Assembly (NCBI RefSeq): GCF_900103715.1 | Contig: NZ_FNHL01000001.1 | Span: 310,001-374,000, forward strand | From: Halogranum gelatinilyticum | Lineage (GTDB): Archaea > Halobacteriota > Halobacteria > Halobacteriales > Haloferacaceae | Direction: 5' to 3' | DNA: 64,000 nt | Shown: piece after piece, positions 25,003 to 33,482 of the stretch | How the letters are laid out: every line of letters begins with the position of its first letter | Numbering within the stretch: the stretch's first letter is position 1 | The notes under the pieces: generated by a model | The model's database searches: none | Seen by the model: only the letters and a program-made list of their open reading frames with translations | Told to the model about the DNA's origin: nothing | Translations under genes and position numbers: made by a program

Positions 25003-27771
25003 ATGAGCGAACTCGAGTCGGAGTATCGCCTCGAATACTTCGAGGAGAACGACTTCGTGCGAAAGGAGTGTCCCTCCTGCGGGGCGCATTTCTGGACGCG
25101 CGACCACGACCGCGAGACGTGCGGCGAACCGCCGTGTGCAGACTACAGTTTCATCGACAACCCGGGCTTCGACGAGGCCTACACCATGGAGGAGATGCGC
25201 GAGGCCTTCCTCTCTTTCTTCGAGGACAACGACCACACGCGCATCGACCCCTATCCGGTCGCCGCCAACCGCTGGCGCGACGACGTGCTCTTGACGCAGG
25301 CATCTATCTACGACTTCCAGCCGCTCGTCACCTCCGGAGAGACGCCCCCGCCGGCCAACCCACTGTGTATCTCTCAGCCGTGTATCCGGATGCAGGACAT
25401 CGACAACGTCGGCCGGACGGGCCGGCACACGATGGCCTTCGAGATGATGGCCCACCACGCCTTCAACGCCCGCGAGGAGGCCGCGGGCGACTACGCCTAC
25501 GAGGGTGAAGTCTACTGGAAGGACGACACCGTCCGCTACTGTGACGAGCTGTTCGAGTCGATGGGTGCGAACCTCGACGAGATCGTCTACATCGAAGATC
25601 CGTGGGTCGGCGGCGGCAACGCCGGCCCCGCCATCGAGGTCATCTACAAGGGCGCAGAGCTGGCGACGCTCGTCTTCATGTCGATGACGCAGGACCCCGA
25701 AGGCGAGTACGAACTCAAGGACGGCAACCGCTACACGCCGATGGACACGTACATCGTCGACACCGGCTACGGGCTGGAGCGGTGGACGTGGATGAGCCAG
25801 GGGACCCCGACGGTCTACGAGGCGGTCTACCCCGACATGATCGCCTTCCTGAAGGAGAACGCGGGTATCGAGCACTCAGAGGAAGAAGAGCAGCTCATCC
25901 ACCGCGCCGCCAAGCTGGCGGGTCACATGGACATCGACGAGGCCGAGGACATGGACGTCGCCCGCGACAACATCGCGGACAAACTCGGCGTCAACGTCAG
26001 CGACCTCACGACGCTGATGCGCCCCCTCGAGGACATCTACGCCATCGCCGACCACTGCCGTGCACTCGCCTACATGTTCGGCGACGGCATCGTCCCGTCG
26101 AACGTCGGCACGGGCTATCTCGCCCGGATGGTGCTCCGCCGCACGAAGCGTCTGGTGGACAACGTCGGCATCGACGCCCCGCTGGACGAACTCGTCGACA
26201 TGCAGGCGAAACGCCTGAAGTACGACAACCGCGACACCATCCGCGACATCGTCCGCACCGAGGAGCGCAAGTACCGCAAGACGCTCGAACGCGGCAGCCG
26301 CCGCATCGAGCAGCTCGCCGACGAGTACGCCGGAACGGGCGATACCATCCCGACCGACGACCTGCTCGAACTCTACGACTCCCACGGCATCCAGCCGGAC
26401 ATGGTCAAGGAGATCGCCGAGGAGCGCGGGGCCGAGGTCGACGTACCCGACGACTTCTACTCGCTCGTCGCCGCCCGCCACGACTCCGAGCAGGCGTTCA
26501 AGGACAAGGACGACACCGACGACCGGCTCTCTGACCTCCCGGACACGGAGAAGCTCTACTACGAGGACCAACAGCGCACGGAGTTCGAGGCGGTCGTCCT
26601 CGACGTCTTCGAGCGCGAGGAGGGCTACGACGTCGTCCTCGACCAGACGATGTTCTATCCCGAGGGCGGTGGCCAGCCCGCCGACAAGGGGACGATGACG
26701 AGCGACGAACTCACGGCGGAAGTCTCGGACACGCAGATCCGCGACGGCGTCGTTCTCCACCGGACGGATCGGGACCCCGGCAAGGGCGAGTTCGTCCGCG
26801 GGCAGGTCGACGTGACCCGTCGCCGTCGGCTGATGCGCCACCACACGGCGACCCACGTCGTCGGCTACGCGGCCCGGAAGGTCCTCGGCGACCACGTCCG
26901 GCAGGCCGGTGCCCAGAAGGGGACGACGAGTTCCCGCTTCGACATCACCCACTACGAGCGCATCACCCGCGAGCAGGTCAAGGAGATCGAACATCTCGCG
27001 AACGAGATCGTGATGGACAACCAGCCGGTCAAACAGGAGTGGCCCCACCGCCACGAGGCCGAGGAGAAACACGGCTTCGACCTGTATCAGGGTGGCATCC
27101 CGCCGGGCACCAACATCCGGCTCATCCACGTCGGCGACGACGTGCAGGCCTGCGGTGGCACGCACGTCAAGCGGACGGGCGACATCGGCTGCATCAAGAT
27201 TCTCAACACCGAACCGGTGCAGGACGGCATCGAGCGCATCACCTTCGCCGCGGGCGACGCTGCCATCGACGCGACCCAGCGTACGGAGGACGCGCTCTAC
27301 GACGCCGCCGAGGTGCTGGACGTCACGCCGCAGGAAGTGCCCGACACGGCCGAGCGCTTCTTCACCGAGTGGAAGGAGCGCGGCAAGACCATCGACCGCC
27401 TGAAGGACGAACTCGCCGAGGCCCGCGCCGCGGCCGGTGGCGACGAGATGGACATCGAGGGCACGCCCGTCGTCGTCCAGCGGCTCGACGGCGACACCGA
27501 CGAGCTGCGGAAGATGGCCAACGCCTTCGTCGACGAGGGGAAGGTGGCCGTCCTCGGCAGCGCGGACGGCGGCAGCGCGATGTTCGTCGTCGGCGTCCCC
27601 GACGGCGTCGACGTCAACGCCGGTGAACTCGTCGGCCAGCTCGCCCAGCAGGTGGGCGGTGGCGGCGGCGGCCCGCCGGACTTCGCACAGGGCGGCGGTC
27701 CCGACGCCGACAAACTCGACGAGGTGCTGGACGACGTGCCGGAGCTGTTGAAGCAAGCGTTGGATGCATAA
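25003..27771 (+). CDS. alaS: Alanyl-tRNA synthetase (archaeal type)
   Basis: A 922-residue enzyme that charges tRNA-Ala. The archaeal-specific N terminus contains [23 protein letters not shown] (possible zinc). The aminoacylation core has [33 protein letters not shown] and [12 protein letters not shown]; the editing domain shows HHTATHVV and the zinc ligand block [16 protein letters not shown]. The C-Ala domain ([18 protein letters not shown] and then DHHA1-like) ends in a Gly-rich tail with VGGGGGGPP. Full family length. The frame opens with ATG, and the TTTACCCGGG upstream may include a TATA element. Confidence 0.97.
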   Translation: MSELESEYRLEYFEENDFVRKECPSCGAHFWTRDHDRETCGEPPCADYSFIDNPGFDEAYTMEEMREAFLSFFEDNDHTRIDPYPVAANRWRDDVLLTQASIYDFQPLVTSGETPPPANPLCISQPCIRMQDIDNVGRTGRHTMAFEMMAHHAFNAREEAAGDYAYEGEVYWKDDTVRYCDELFESMGANLDEIVYIEDPWVGGGNAGPAIEVIYKGAELATLVFMSMTQDPEGEYELKDGNRYTPMDTYIVDTGYGLERWTWMSQGTPTVYEAVYPDMIAFLKENAGIEHSEEEEQLIHRAAKLAGHMDIDEAEDMDVARDNIADKLGVNVSDLTTLMRPLEDIYAIADHCRALAYMFGDGIVPSNVGTGYLARMVLRRTKRLVDNVGIDAPLDELVDMQAKRLKYDNRDTIRDIVRTEERKYRKTLERGSRRIEQLADEYAGTGDTIPTDDLLELYDSHGIQPDMVKEIAEERGAEVDVPDDFYSLVAARHDSEQAFKDKDDTDDRLSDLPDTEKLYYEDQQRTEFEAVVLDVFEREEGYDVVLDQTMFYPEGGGQPADKGTMTSDELTAEVSDTQIRDGVVLHRTDRDPGKGEFVRGQVDVTRRRRLMRHHTATHVVGYAARKVLGDHVRQAGAQKGTTSSRFDITHYERITREQVKEIEHLANEIVMDNQPVKQEWPHRHEAEEKHGFDLYQGGIPPGTNIRLIHVGDDVQACGGTHVKRTGDIGCIKILNTEPVQDGIERITFAAGDAAIDATQRTEDALYDAAEVLDVTPQEVPDTAERFFTEWKERGKTIDRLKDELAEARAAAGGDEMDIEGTPVVVQRLDGDTDELRKMANAFVDEGKVAVLGSADGGSAMFVVGVPDGVDVNAGELVGQLAQQVGGGGGGPPDFAQGGGPDADKLDEVLDDVPELLKQALDA

Positions 27772-27793
27772 CACCTGAAACGGCGTCGTCCAC

Positions 27794-27977
27794 GCGCCTC
27801 CTCGTGAGGCGCGGACACGCTGCCGTGGAAGTGTCTCCCGAAGCGACGTCACGCAGGTGACCCTCTGTGGTCACCGACGTGCTGTCGCGGAGGTGCAGCC
27901 TGACGCGGCACGACACACGCGACCCTCCGTGGTCGCCGACGTGCTGTCGCGGAGGTGCCGCCTGACGCGAGACGACG
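27794..27977 (+). repeat. 62-bp tandem repeat (three units), each with a hairpin
   Basis: Units are in register at exactly 62 bases. Unit 1 carries the hairpin GCGCCTC/GAGGCGC (27794-27812), unit 2 GGTGACC/GGTCACC (27856-27875), unit 3 GCGACC/GGTCGC (27919-27936). The arms change but pairing is kept. Units 2 and 3 are about 85% identical by eye; unit 1 is more diverged. Between hairpins, units 2 and 3 also contain a CGCG...CGCG/AGG...CCT stem. It could be a structured RNA or a series of termination/processing hairpins. Confidence 0.85.
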
Positions 27978-28057
27978 CCCCCATTTTCCCTAACCAGCCG
28001 AAATCGACTCGACCCCCGCGCAGTCACTCGTTTTCAGACTCTGGGAATCGGTCCGGG

Positions 28058-28063
28058 TTTATA
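28058..28063 (+). promoter_or_regulatory. TATA box of first doxX gene
   Basis: TTTATA 42-47 bases before the ATG at 28105, predicting a roughly 15-20-base leader that carries the GAGGTGA ribosome-binding site at 28092-28098. Spacing is the same as in the second doxX gene. Confidence 0.65.
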
Positions 28064-28104
28064 CACATCTCCCGGCACAACGCCCATATGTGAGGTGAAG
28101 ACTG

Positions 28105-28650
28105 ATGGCGACTACCCAAGCGCCGGAGACGGTGACGATGGACCGACTGACGAACGCACTGCAGCTCGACTACGCTGAGGGCGTCGCGGGCTACGTGATG
28201 GTGATGGTCCGGCTGCTCACCGGCTGGTGGTTCCTGCACGCCGGTGTCGGGAAGCTGATGGCACCCGAACCCTTCAACGCCGCTGGCTGGCTGGTGCAGG
28301 GGACGCAGGGCGCGCCGATTCACGGCTTCCTCGCGTGGGCGGGCCAGACGCCGTGGATGCTCGAGATCACGAACTTCATGGTGCCGGTCGGTGAGACGCT
28401 CATCGGTCTCGGGCTCATCGTCGGGGCGATGACGCGGCTGGCCGCGTTCTTCGGGGGCGTCCTGATGGTGTTCTTCTACCTCGGGAACGCCGCGTGGGCC
28501 AACGGCTACGTCAACGGCGACCTGCTCGGCCTGCTGATGTTCGTCATCGTCGGGACGTTCGCCGCGGGTCGCATCCTCGGGCTGGACGCGATCATCGAGC
28601 GCACCGAGTTCGTGAAGCAGTGGCCGAAGCTCCGGTATCTGTTGGGCTGA
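28105..28650 (+). CDS. DoxX-family membrane protein, copy 1
   Basis: A 181-residue protein with four hydrophobic helices. The family blocks are VRLLTGWWFLHAGVGKL, PWMLEITNFMVPVGETLIGLGL and AAFFGGVLMVFFYLGNAAW; the end is PKLRYLLG. DoxX/DoxD relatives include thiosulfate:quinone oxidoreductase subunits and DoxX-like partners of redox enzymes; here no DoxA or sulfur enzyme is adjacent, so substrate is unknown. It is closely paralogous to the next gene (28911), with long stretches of near-identical DNA in the third helix. Confidence 0.9.
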   Translation: MATTQAPETVTMDRLTNALQLDYAEGVAGYVMVMVRLLTGWWFLHAGVGKLMAPEPFNAAGWLVQGTQGAPIHGFLAWAGQTPWMLEITNFMVPVGETLIGLGLIVGAMTRLAAFFGGVLMVFFYLGNAAWANGYVNGDLLGLLMFVIVGTFAAGRILGLDAIIERTEFVKQWPKLRYLLG

Positions 28651-28802
28651 CGCCCACAGCCCGCTCCGCAGTGGTCACACCAAGCCACACCCGGCAGCCG
28701 ACTCACACCACCACACTCGTTCTCCTCGCCGTCTGTTTTCGACGCCGCCGTCGCTGTGAACCCGAACCTGCAGACCCGCTTCGCTGTCCGCGTCGCACCC
28801 GG

Positions 28803-28846
28803 TTCTCACTCGATTCTCACTCGATTCTCACTCGATTCTCACCGGG
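28803..28846. repeat. 11-bp tandem repeat upstream of second doxX promoter
   Basis: TTCTCACTCGA is repeated three times exactly (28803-28813, 28814-28824, 28825-28835) plus a partial fourth unit. It ends about 17 bases before the TATA box of the second doxX gene, a suitable place for an iterated activator or repressor site. Confidence 0.9.
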
Positions 28847-28862
28847 AGAGAACCACTCTCTG

Positions 28863-28868
28863 TTTATA
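28863..28868 (+). promoter_or_regulatory. TATA box of second doxX gene
   Basis: TTTATA (in TGTTTATATTCTC) 43-48 bases before the ATG at 28911, matching the spacing seen upstream of copy 1. Expected transcription start is around 28890. Confidence 0.7.
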
Positions 28869-28910
28869 TTCTCAATCGGCGCGACTGTCTATCTGTAAGA
28901 GTGAATCATC

Positions 28911-29429
28911 ATGACTACCCGACAAGCGAACTGGTTCGGCCACAGCATCGATTTCGACTACGCAGCCAGCGTCGCTGGCTACACGACGGTCCTCATCCGC
29001 CTCGTGACCGGCTGGTGGTTCTTCCACGCCGGGTACACGAAGCTCGGTGGCTTCGACGCGAGCGGCTGGATGGTCAACGCCACGCAAGGCTCGCCCATCC
29101 ACGGCTTCCTCGTGTGGGCCGCGGGCACCCCGTGGATGCTCGAGTTCACGAACTTCATGATTCCCGTCGGTGAGACGCTCATCGGTCTCGGTCTCCTGGT
29201 GGGCGCGCTGGTCCGCCTCGCGGCGTTCTTCGGGGGCGTCCTGATGGTGTTCTTCTACCTGGGGAACGCCGACTGGGCCCACGGCTACGTCAACGGCGAC
29301 CTGTTCGGCCTGCTGATGTTCGTCATCGTCGGTGTCTTCGCCGCGGGCCGTATCTTCGGCCTCGACGCGATCATCGAGAAGACGGCGACCGTCCGCCAAC
29401 GGCCGGTACTCCGGTACCTGCTCGGCTGA
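28911..29429 (+). CDS. DoxX-family membrane protein, copy 2
   Basis: A 172-residue paralogue of the preceding gene: VTGWWFFHAGYTKL, SPIHGFLVWAAGTPWMLEFTNFMIPVGETL, AAFFGGVLMVFFYLGNADW and a C-terminal PVLRYLLG. The N terminus contains WFGHSIDFDYAASVAGYTT. Four predicted helices. It is preceded by its own TATA box and an 11-bp repeat, so the two copies are probably transcribed separately and may be differently regulated. Physiological role unknown. Confidence 0.9.
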   Translation: MTTRQANWFGHSIDFDYAASVAGYTTVLIRLVTGWWFFHAGYTKLGGFDASGWMVNATQGSPIHGFLVWAAGTPWMLEFTNFMIPVGETLIGLGLLVGALVRLAAFFGGVLMVFFYLGNADWAHGYVNGDLFGLLMFVIVGVFAAGRIFGLDAIIEKTATVRQRPVLRYLLG

Positions 29430-29481
29430 ACTCCCCCATCGCCGCGGCCGTCATCGACGGCTGCGGTGACACTTCCTGCTC

Positions 29482-29781
29482 ATGAACGAACACGAACTCC
29501 TGACGTTCGTGGTCCTCGCGAAGACGACGACGCTCGTCCTCGGTGGACTCATCGCCGTCCTCGCGTACCGCGCGAGTCGGCGACAGTCCTCGACGACGCT
29601 GCGGGCGTTCGCCCTCGGCTTCGGCATCGTGACTCTCGGCGTCGGCGTCGTCGGCGTCCTGACGCTCGTCACCGGCGGACTCCGTCCGGGCGTCCTCGTC
29701 GAGAGCGTGGTGACCACGACCGGTTTCGGCGTCCTCTGGTACTCGCTGTACGCGGAGGAAGTCCGTCCGATTCGGACGTAG
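29482..29781 (+). CDS. Small three-helix membrane protein (DUF7521-like)
   Basis: A 99-residue protein, ATG 29482. It has hydrophobic segments at about 8-26, 43-64 and 70-90 and a short basic loop YRASRRQSS between the first two. I recall haloarchaeal proteins of this pattern as DUF7521, often beside HTH regulators, but no regulator is next to this one. It follows the DoxX gene on the same strand by about 50 bases and may be co-transcribed. No catalytic motif. Confidence 0.75.
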   Translation: MNEHELLTFVVLAKTTTLVLGGLIAVLAYRASRRQSSTTLRAFALGFGIVTLGVGVVGVLTLVTGGLRPGVLVESVVTTTGFGVLWYSLYAEEVRPIRT

Positions 29782-29820
29782 CCCCGATTTTTTCCACAGT
29801 ACCGTCCGCAGACGGCTTCG

Positions 29821-29900
29821 ACGACTAACCGGTGGACTCGATGGCCAATCGGTGGCTTCGATGGCCAATCGGTGGCTTCGATGGCCAACCGGTGGCTTCA
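29821..29900. repeat. 20-bp tandem repeat (four units) before hydrolase gene
   Basis: Units start at 29821, 29841, 29861 and 29881. Units two and three are identical (ATGGCCAATCGGTGGCTTCG), the fourth has two changes, the first is degenerate at its 5' half. Each has GCCA...TGGC (or ACCGGT) symmetry. They end 26 bases before the hydrolase ATG and contain in-frame ATGs, so they may be operator iterons or an N-terminal repeat extension. Confidence 0.9.
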
Positions 29901-29926
29901 ACGGCCCGCTCACCGACTCTTCACCC

Positions 29927-30712
29927 ATGCCAACTGCACGTAACGGCGGTGTCTCGCTCTTCTACGATTCGGACGGCGACGGCGAGACCGTCGCTTTCGT
30001 CGGCGACGTCGGCTACGGGGCCTGGCAGTGGGGATGGCAACACGCCGCTGTCGCCGGCCCGTACGAAAGTCTCGTGTTGGACCTCCGCGGCTCGGGTCGC
30101 TCGGACGCGCCCGACGGTCCCTACACGGTCGGCGAACTCGCCCAGGACGTCGAAGTCGTCCTCGCCGACCACGGCGTCCGGAAGGCCCACCTCGTCGGTG
30201 CCGGTCTCGGCGGGATGGTCGCCATGCAGGTCGCACGCTCCTCGTCGCGGGCGAAGAGCCTGACGCTCGTCGGCACCGCCGCCTCGGGCGCGGACCTCGA
30301 CCTCTCGCGGCTCTACGGGACGCCGACGAACCCCCAAGAACTGCGCTCGTCGCTTGACGCTGCCCTCTCGCCCGACTTTTTCGCCGAGCAGCCGGACGTC
30401 GTCGACCAGATCGTCGCGTGGCGCGGCGAGGAGGACGCCGACCGAGCGGCGTGGGAGGCTCAGGCCGCCGCCGTCGACGGGTTCGACATCTCCGATACGC
30501 TGTTCGAGCTGACGACGCCGACGCTCGTGCTCCACGGGACCGAGGACGCCGTGTGGCCGGCCGAGCGCGGCCGCAAGCTGGCGGAGGGGCTGCCGCGCGG
30601 TGACTTCTCCGCCGTCGACGGCGCGGGCCATCTCGCGCACGTCGAACACTCCCGCGTCGTCAACGACCGGCTGCTCGACTTCCTCGCCGAGCAGGCAGAC
30701 GACGCCGAGTGA
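29927..30712 (+). CDS. Alpha/beta-hydrolase fold protein
   Basis: A 261-residue hydrolase. LVLDLRGSGRSDAP is the oxyanion/HG-like region; AHLVGAGLGGMVAM occupies the nucleophile elbow, where GxSxG is expected, but here the central residue is Ala (GAGLG), so catalysis is doubtful unless the alignment is shifted. Later blocks VLHGTEDAVWPAERG (Asp) and DGAGHLAHVEH (His) are normal. Start ATG 29927 (MPTARNGGVSLFYDSDGDG) is preferred over an in-frame start inside the upstream 20-bp repeat. Substrate unknown. Confidence 0.82.
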   Translation: MPTARNGGVSLFYDSDGDGETVAFVGDVGYGAWQWGWQHAAVAGPYESLVLDLRGSGRSDAPDGPYTVGELAQDVEVVLADHGVRKAHLVGAGLGGMVAMQVARSSSRAKSLTLVGTAASGADLDLSRLYGTPTNPQELRSSLDAALSPDFFAEQPDVVDQIVAWRGEEDADRAAWEAQAAAVDGFDISDTLFELTTPTLVLHGTEDAVWPAERGRKLAEGLPRGDFSAVDGAGHLAHVEHSRVVNDRLLDFLAEQADDAE

Positions 30713-30765
30713 GTGCGACCGTCCGCGGCTAAAGAGTTATCACCGACCACGAGTGTTGTGAACGT

Positions 30766-31365
30766 ATGTCTCCACGGCCAGCCGACGGAGCCGATGGTGC
30801 CGACGAAGCCGACGACCCTGATGGCCCGGACGGCCCGGACGGTCCGGACGAGACCGCAACCGGGCGGGACGCGGACGGGCGGCCGTGGTACGACGACAGC
30901 ACGGGCCGCCTGCTCGTCCTCGGCTACCTCCTCGGGACGCTCGCGTTCGTCGCAGTGACGGTCGGCGTCCCAGGGGAGTCGTCACCGCAGTCGTATCTGC
31001 TGGGGACGGGGTTCGCCGTCGTCGTCCCCCTCCACGTCTACGTCTTCGCCGTCCTCGGCGGTCTCGGCTACGTCTTCACGCGGCTCGTCAGGAACTTCGA
31101 GGAGGAGACGGCCTCGCTCGTCCGCGCGGGACTGACCGTCGTCGCCGCACTCCCGCTCGGTGCTGGCGTCTATCTCCTCTCGGCCGTCATCGTCCCCGAC
31201 GCCGCGACGGCTGACAACCAACAAGCGAGGGTGCTGCTCGCGGGCATCGTCTTCCTCTCGGGACTCTACGTCAATCTGACCTACAAACGGCTGGGCGCGT
31301 TGGCGAAGCGGCTCCTGCCGCGGGGTCGCACCGCCGACCGCCGTGGTTCAGAGAGCGACGACTGA
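30766..31365 (+). CDS. Membrane protein with acidic repeat N terminus
   Basis: A 199-residue protein. The first ~40 residues are low complexity, with DGPDGPDGPD from 9-base repeats around 30826-30850. Four hydrophobic helices follow (about 47-67, 82-105, 118-140, 150-170) and a basic C-terminal tail (KRLLPRGRTADRR). No motif is recognised. The long cytoplasmic or external acidic head is typical of salt-adapted membrane proteins. Stand-alone transcription is likely (gaps of 50-75 bases on both sides). Confidence 0.7.
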   Translation: MSPRPADGADGADEADDPDGPDGPDGPDETATGRDADGRPWYDDSTGRLLVLGYLLGTLAFVAVTVGVPGESSPQSYLLGTGFAVVVPLHVYVFAVLGGLGYVFTRLVRNFEEETASLVRAGLTVVAALPLGAGVYLLSAVIVPDAATADNQQARVLLAGIVFLSGLYVNLTYKRLGALAKRLLPRGRTADRRGSESDD

Positions 31366-31439
31366 CCGCGTGTCACGAGGACCGGCAGAAGCCCCTCCGA
31401 ACCCAAGGCATTTTCCCGCTGGTCGTGTTCCGTGTTACA

Positions 31440-32144
31440 ATGACCCGATTGCGCGTCGCCCTCCTCGACGCCTCACACAACGACGAGAGTACGAAACGTA
31501 ACTTCCGGCGGGAACTCGACGCCGACCTCGTCGAGTTCGACGCCAGTGGCGGCCAGATTCCCGACCACTTCGACTACGACGCCGTCGTCGTCACCGGCTC
31601 GCGCTCCTCCGTCTACTGGGACGAGGAGTGGATCGGCAACCTCGTCGGCTACGTCGCCAACGCCGACGAGCGCGACATCCCGCTGCTCGGCGTCTGTTTC
31701 GGCCACCAGGTCGTCGCGGCGGCCCTCGGTGGCAGCGTCGAGGACATGGGTGCGTTCGAACTCGGCTACAACGAGATCGAGCGGACCGAGAACGACCCGC
31801 TCTTGGAGGGTGTCGGCGAGCAGTTCACCGTCTTCACCAGCCACGGCGACGCCGTGACCGAACTTCCGCCGGGCGCGACCGCCATCGCCACGAACGAGTA
31901 CGGCAACCACGGCTTCCGCAAGGGCCACGCCTTCGGCGTCCAGTTCCACCCGGAGTACGACACCGCGACTGCCGAGAAGATCGCCAAGAGCAAGGAGGAG
32001 TTCCTCGGCGAGGAACGGGTCCAGTCGGTCCTCGCTGGCATCACCCCCGAGAACTACGACGCCGCGTGTGAGGCAAAGCGGCTCTTCGACAACTTCGTCC
32101 GCTACGCCGAAGACGTGCGCAAAGCGTCGACGGCGGCGGCGTAG
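31440..32144 (+). CDS. Class I glutamine amidotransferase-like protein
   Basis: A 234-residue GATase1-fold protein. The nucleophile elbow is GVCFGHQVVAAALGG (Cys about residue 87), followed by ELGYNEI, FTSHGDAVTELPPG, and FGVQFHPEYD with the catalytic His. It resembles the stand-alone GMP-synthase-like amidotransferases of archaea. No synthase domain is attached and no guaA-like gene is near, so the acceptor reaction is unknown. ATG 31440 (MTRLRVALLDASHN) is chosen from the family start. Confidence 0.9.
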   Translation: MTRLRVALLDASHNDESTKRNFRRELDADLVEFDASGGQIPDHFDYDAVVVTGSRSSVYWDEEWIGNLVGYVANADERDIPLLGVCFGHQVVAAALGGSVEDMGAFELGYNEIERTENDPLLEGVGEQFTVFTSHGDAVTELPPGATAIATNEYGNHGFRKGHAFGVQFHPEYDTATAEKIAKSKEEFLGEERVQSVLAGITPENYDAACEAKRLFDNFVRYAEDVRKASTAAA

Positions 32145-32234
32145 CTCGGCTGTCGTTCTCTCCGTCGCCCTGCCGTCCGTTCGACGAGGCAACACTTGCG
32201 AATACTTTTCACCGGACGGTGCCGAAGAACCTTC

Positions 32235-33398
32235 ATGCTCGATTACGTGGATTTGGAGCAGGACCTCGACGCCGAAGAGCGGATGATTCGCGACACGGCG
32301 CGGGAGTTCGTGGAGCAAGAGGTCCGGCCGGACATCGGCGAGCACTATCTGGAGGGGACGTTTCCGACCGAACTCATCCCGGAGATGGGCGAACTCGGCT
32401 TCTACGCGCCGAACCTCGACGGCTACGGCCTGCCGAACGTCAGCGAGACGGCCTACGGACTCTTGATGCAGGAACTGGAAGCCTGCGACTCCGGCCTGCG
32501 CTCGATGGCCAGCGTGCAGGGCGCGCTGGTTATGTATCCCATCCACGCCTACGGGAGCGAGGAACAGAAAGAGCGGTGGCTCCCGAAACTCGGCACCGGC
32601 GAGGCTGTCGGCTGTTTCGGTCTCACGGAACCCGAACACGGCTCGGATCCGTCGGCGATGGAGACGAGAGCGGAGAAGGACGGCGACGGCTACGTCCTCA
32701 ACGGCGCGAAGACGTGGATCACGAACTCACCCATCGCTGACGTCGCCGTCGTCTGGGCGCGCGACACCTCTGCCGACGACACGCCCGTCCGCGGCTTCCT
32801 CGTCGAGACCGACCGCGACGGCGTCTCGACGGACGAGATTCACGAGAAGCTCTCGCTGCGGGCCTCCATCACGGGCGAGATCGCCCTCGACGACGTTCGC
32901 GTGCCCGAGGAGAACGTCCTGCCGGGCGTCGCGGGGATGAAAGGCCCGCTGTCGTGTCTCACGCAGGCGCGCTTCGGTATCGCGTGGGGTGCAGTGGGTG
33001 CTGCCCGCAACTGCTTCGAGACGGCCCGCGAGTACGCCAAAGACCGCGAGCAGTTCGGCGGTCCTATCGCTCGCTTCCAGCTCCAGCAGGACAAACTCGC
33101 CGAGATGGCGACGCAGATTACGACGGCCCAGCTGCTCGCCTACCGCCTCGCGGAGTTGAAAGAGCGCGGCGACCTCCGCCCGCAGCAGGTCTCGATGGCC
33201 AAGCGCAACAACGTCCGGATGGCCCGCGACCAGGCGCGGATCGCCCGCGAGATGCTCGGCGGCAACGGCATCACGACCGACTATCCGCCGATGCGACATC
33301 TCTCGAACATGGAGACGGTCTACACCTACGAGGGCACCCACGACATCCACACGTTGGTGTTGGGGCAGGATCTCACGGGGATTTCAGCGTTCGAGTGA
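32235..33398 (+). CDS. Acyl-CoA dehydrogenase, glutaryl-CoA dehydrogenase-like
   Basis: A 387-residue FAD flavoprotein. The order is the N-terminal helical domain, CFGLTEPEHGSDPSAMETRA (FAD/substrate), KTWITNSPIADVAVVWA, VPEENVLPG, and the C-terminal domain with ARFGIAWGAVGAARNCFE, REQFGGPIARFQLQQ and METVYTYEGTHDIHTLVLG; Glu in YEGT is the catalytic base. EHGSDPS and YEGTHDI favour the glutaryl-CoA dehydrogenase subgroup. Electrons normally go to ETF; the membrane Fe-S fusion at 36070 is a plausible downstream acceptor. The stop lies in a 60-nt hairpin and the C-terminal codons are repeated downstream. Confidence 0.94.
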   Translation: MLDYVDLEQDLDAEERMIRDTAREFVEQEVRPDIGEHYLEGTFPTELIPEMGELGFYAPNLDGYGLPNVSETAYGLLMQELEACDSGLRSMASVQGALVMYPIHAYGSEEQKERWLPKLGTGEAVGCFGLTEPEHGSDPSAMETRAEKDGDGYVLNGAKTWITNSPIADVAVVWARDTSADDTPVRGFLVETDRDGVSTDEIHEKLSLRASITGEIALDDVRVPEENVLPGVAGMKGPLSCLTQARFGIAWGAVGAARNCFETAREYAKDREQFGGPIARFQLQQDKLAEMATQITTAQLLAYRLAELKERGDLRPQQVSMAKRNNVRMARDQARIAREMLGGNGITTDYPPMRHLSNMETVYTYEGTHDIHTLVLGQDLTGISAFE

Positions 33399-33431
33399 CT
33401 GTATCACGAGAACACCTGAAATCCCCGTGAG
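33372..33431. repeat. 60-nt hairpin spanning the acyl-CoA dehydrogenase stop codon
   Basis: Outer arms CTCACGGGGATTTCAG (33372-33387) and CTGAAATCCCCGTGAG (33416-33431) are perfectly complementary. Inside them GTTC/GAAC and GTGA/TCAC pair around tandem GA/GA mismatches, with loop CTGTA. The TGA stop (33396-33398) sits at the tip. It may be a terminator, an mRNA-stability element, or one arm of a small inverted duplication. Confidence 0.9.
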
Positions 33432-33434
33432 CCG

Positions 33435-33482
33435 ACTGGTATTTCGGCGTTCGAGTAGTTCTGTCTCTCACCGTTCGAGTGA
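33435..33482 (+). repeat. Two degenerate copies of the acyl-CoA dehydrogenase 3' end
   Basis: 33435-33458 reads T-G-I-S-A-F-E-stop, the same last residues as the gene, with only synonymous changes and TAG for TGA. 33467-33482 (CTCAC joined to CGTTCGAGTGA) is the same gene end with an 11-base internal deletion. Neither has a coding context of its own. Confidence 0.85.

Larger units (their letters stand above)
27772..28104. other. Intergenic region alaS-doxX holding a structured tandem repeat
   Basis: 333 bases without a gene. The first two-thirds carry the 62-bp tandem repeat (27794-27977). The last part has the promoter of the first doxX gene (TTTATA at 28058-28063) and a GAGGTGA ribosome-binding site at 28092-28098, 6 bases before the ATG. 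Confidence 0.8.

Noticed and set aside
22570-25875. A 1101-residue reading of the histidine kinase
   Set aside because: The upstream part is antisense to alaS, and the promoter-like region is at about 24890-24920; kinase domains begin after 24870.
25876-27852. A 658-residue minus-strand frame opposite alaS
   Set aside because: Antisense shadow of alaS; no domain or start signal, and alaS is certain.
28651-28800. Small RNA or gene between the two doxX genes
   Set aside because: CACACC-rich, no ORF and no stable long hairpin; only the later 11-bp repeat is clear.
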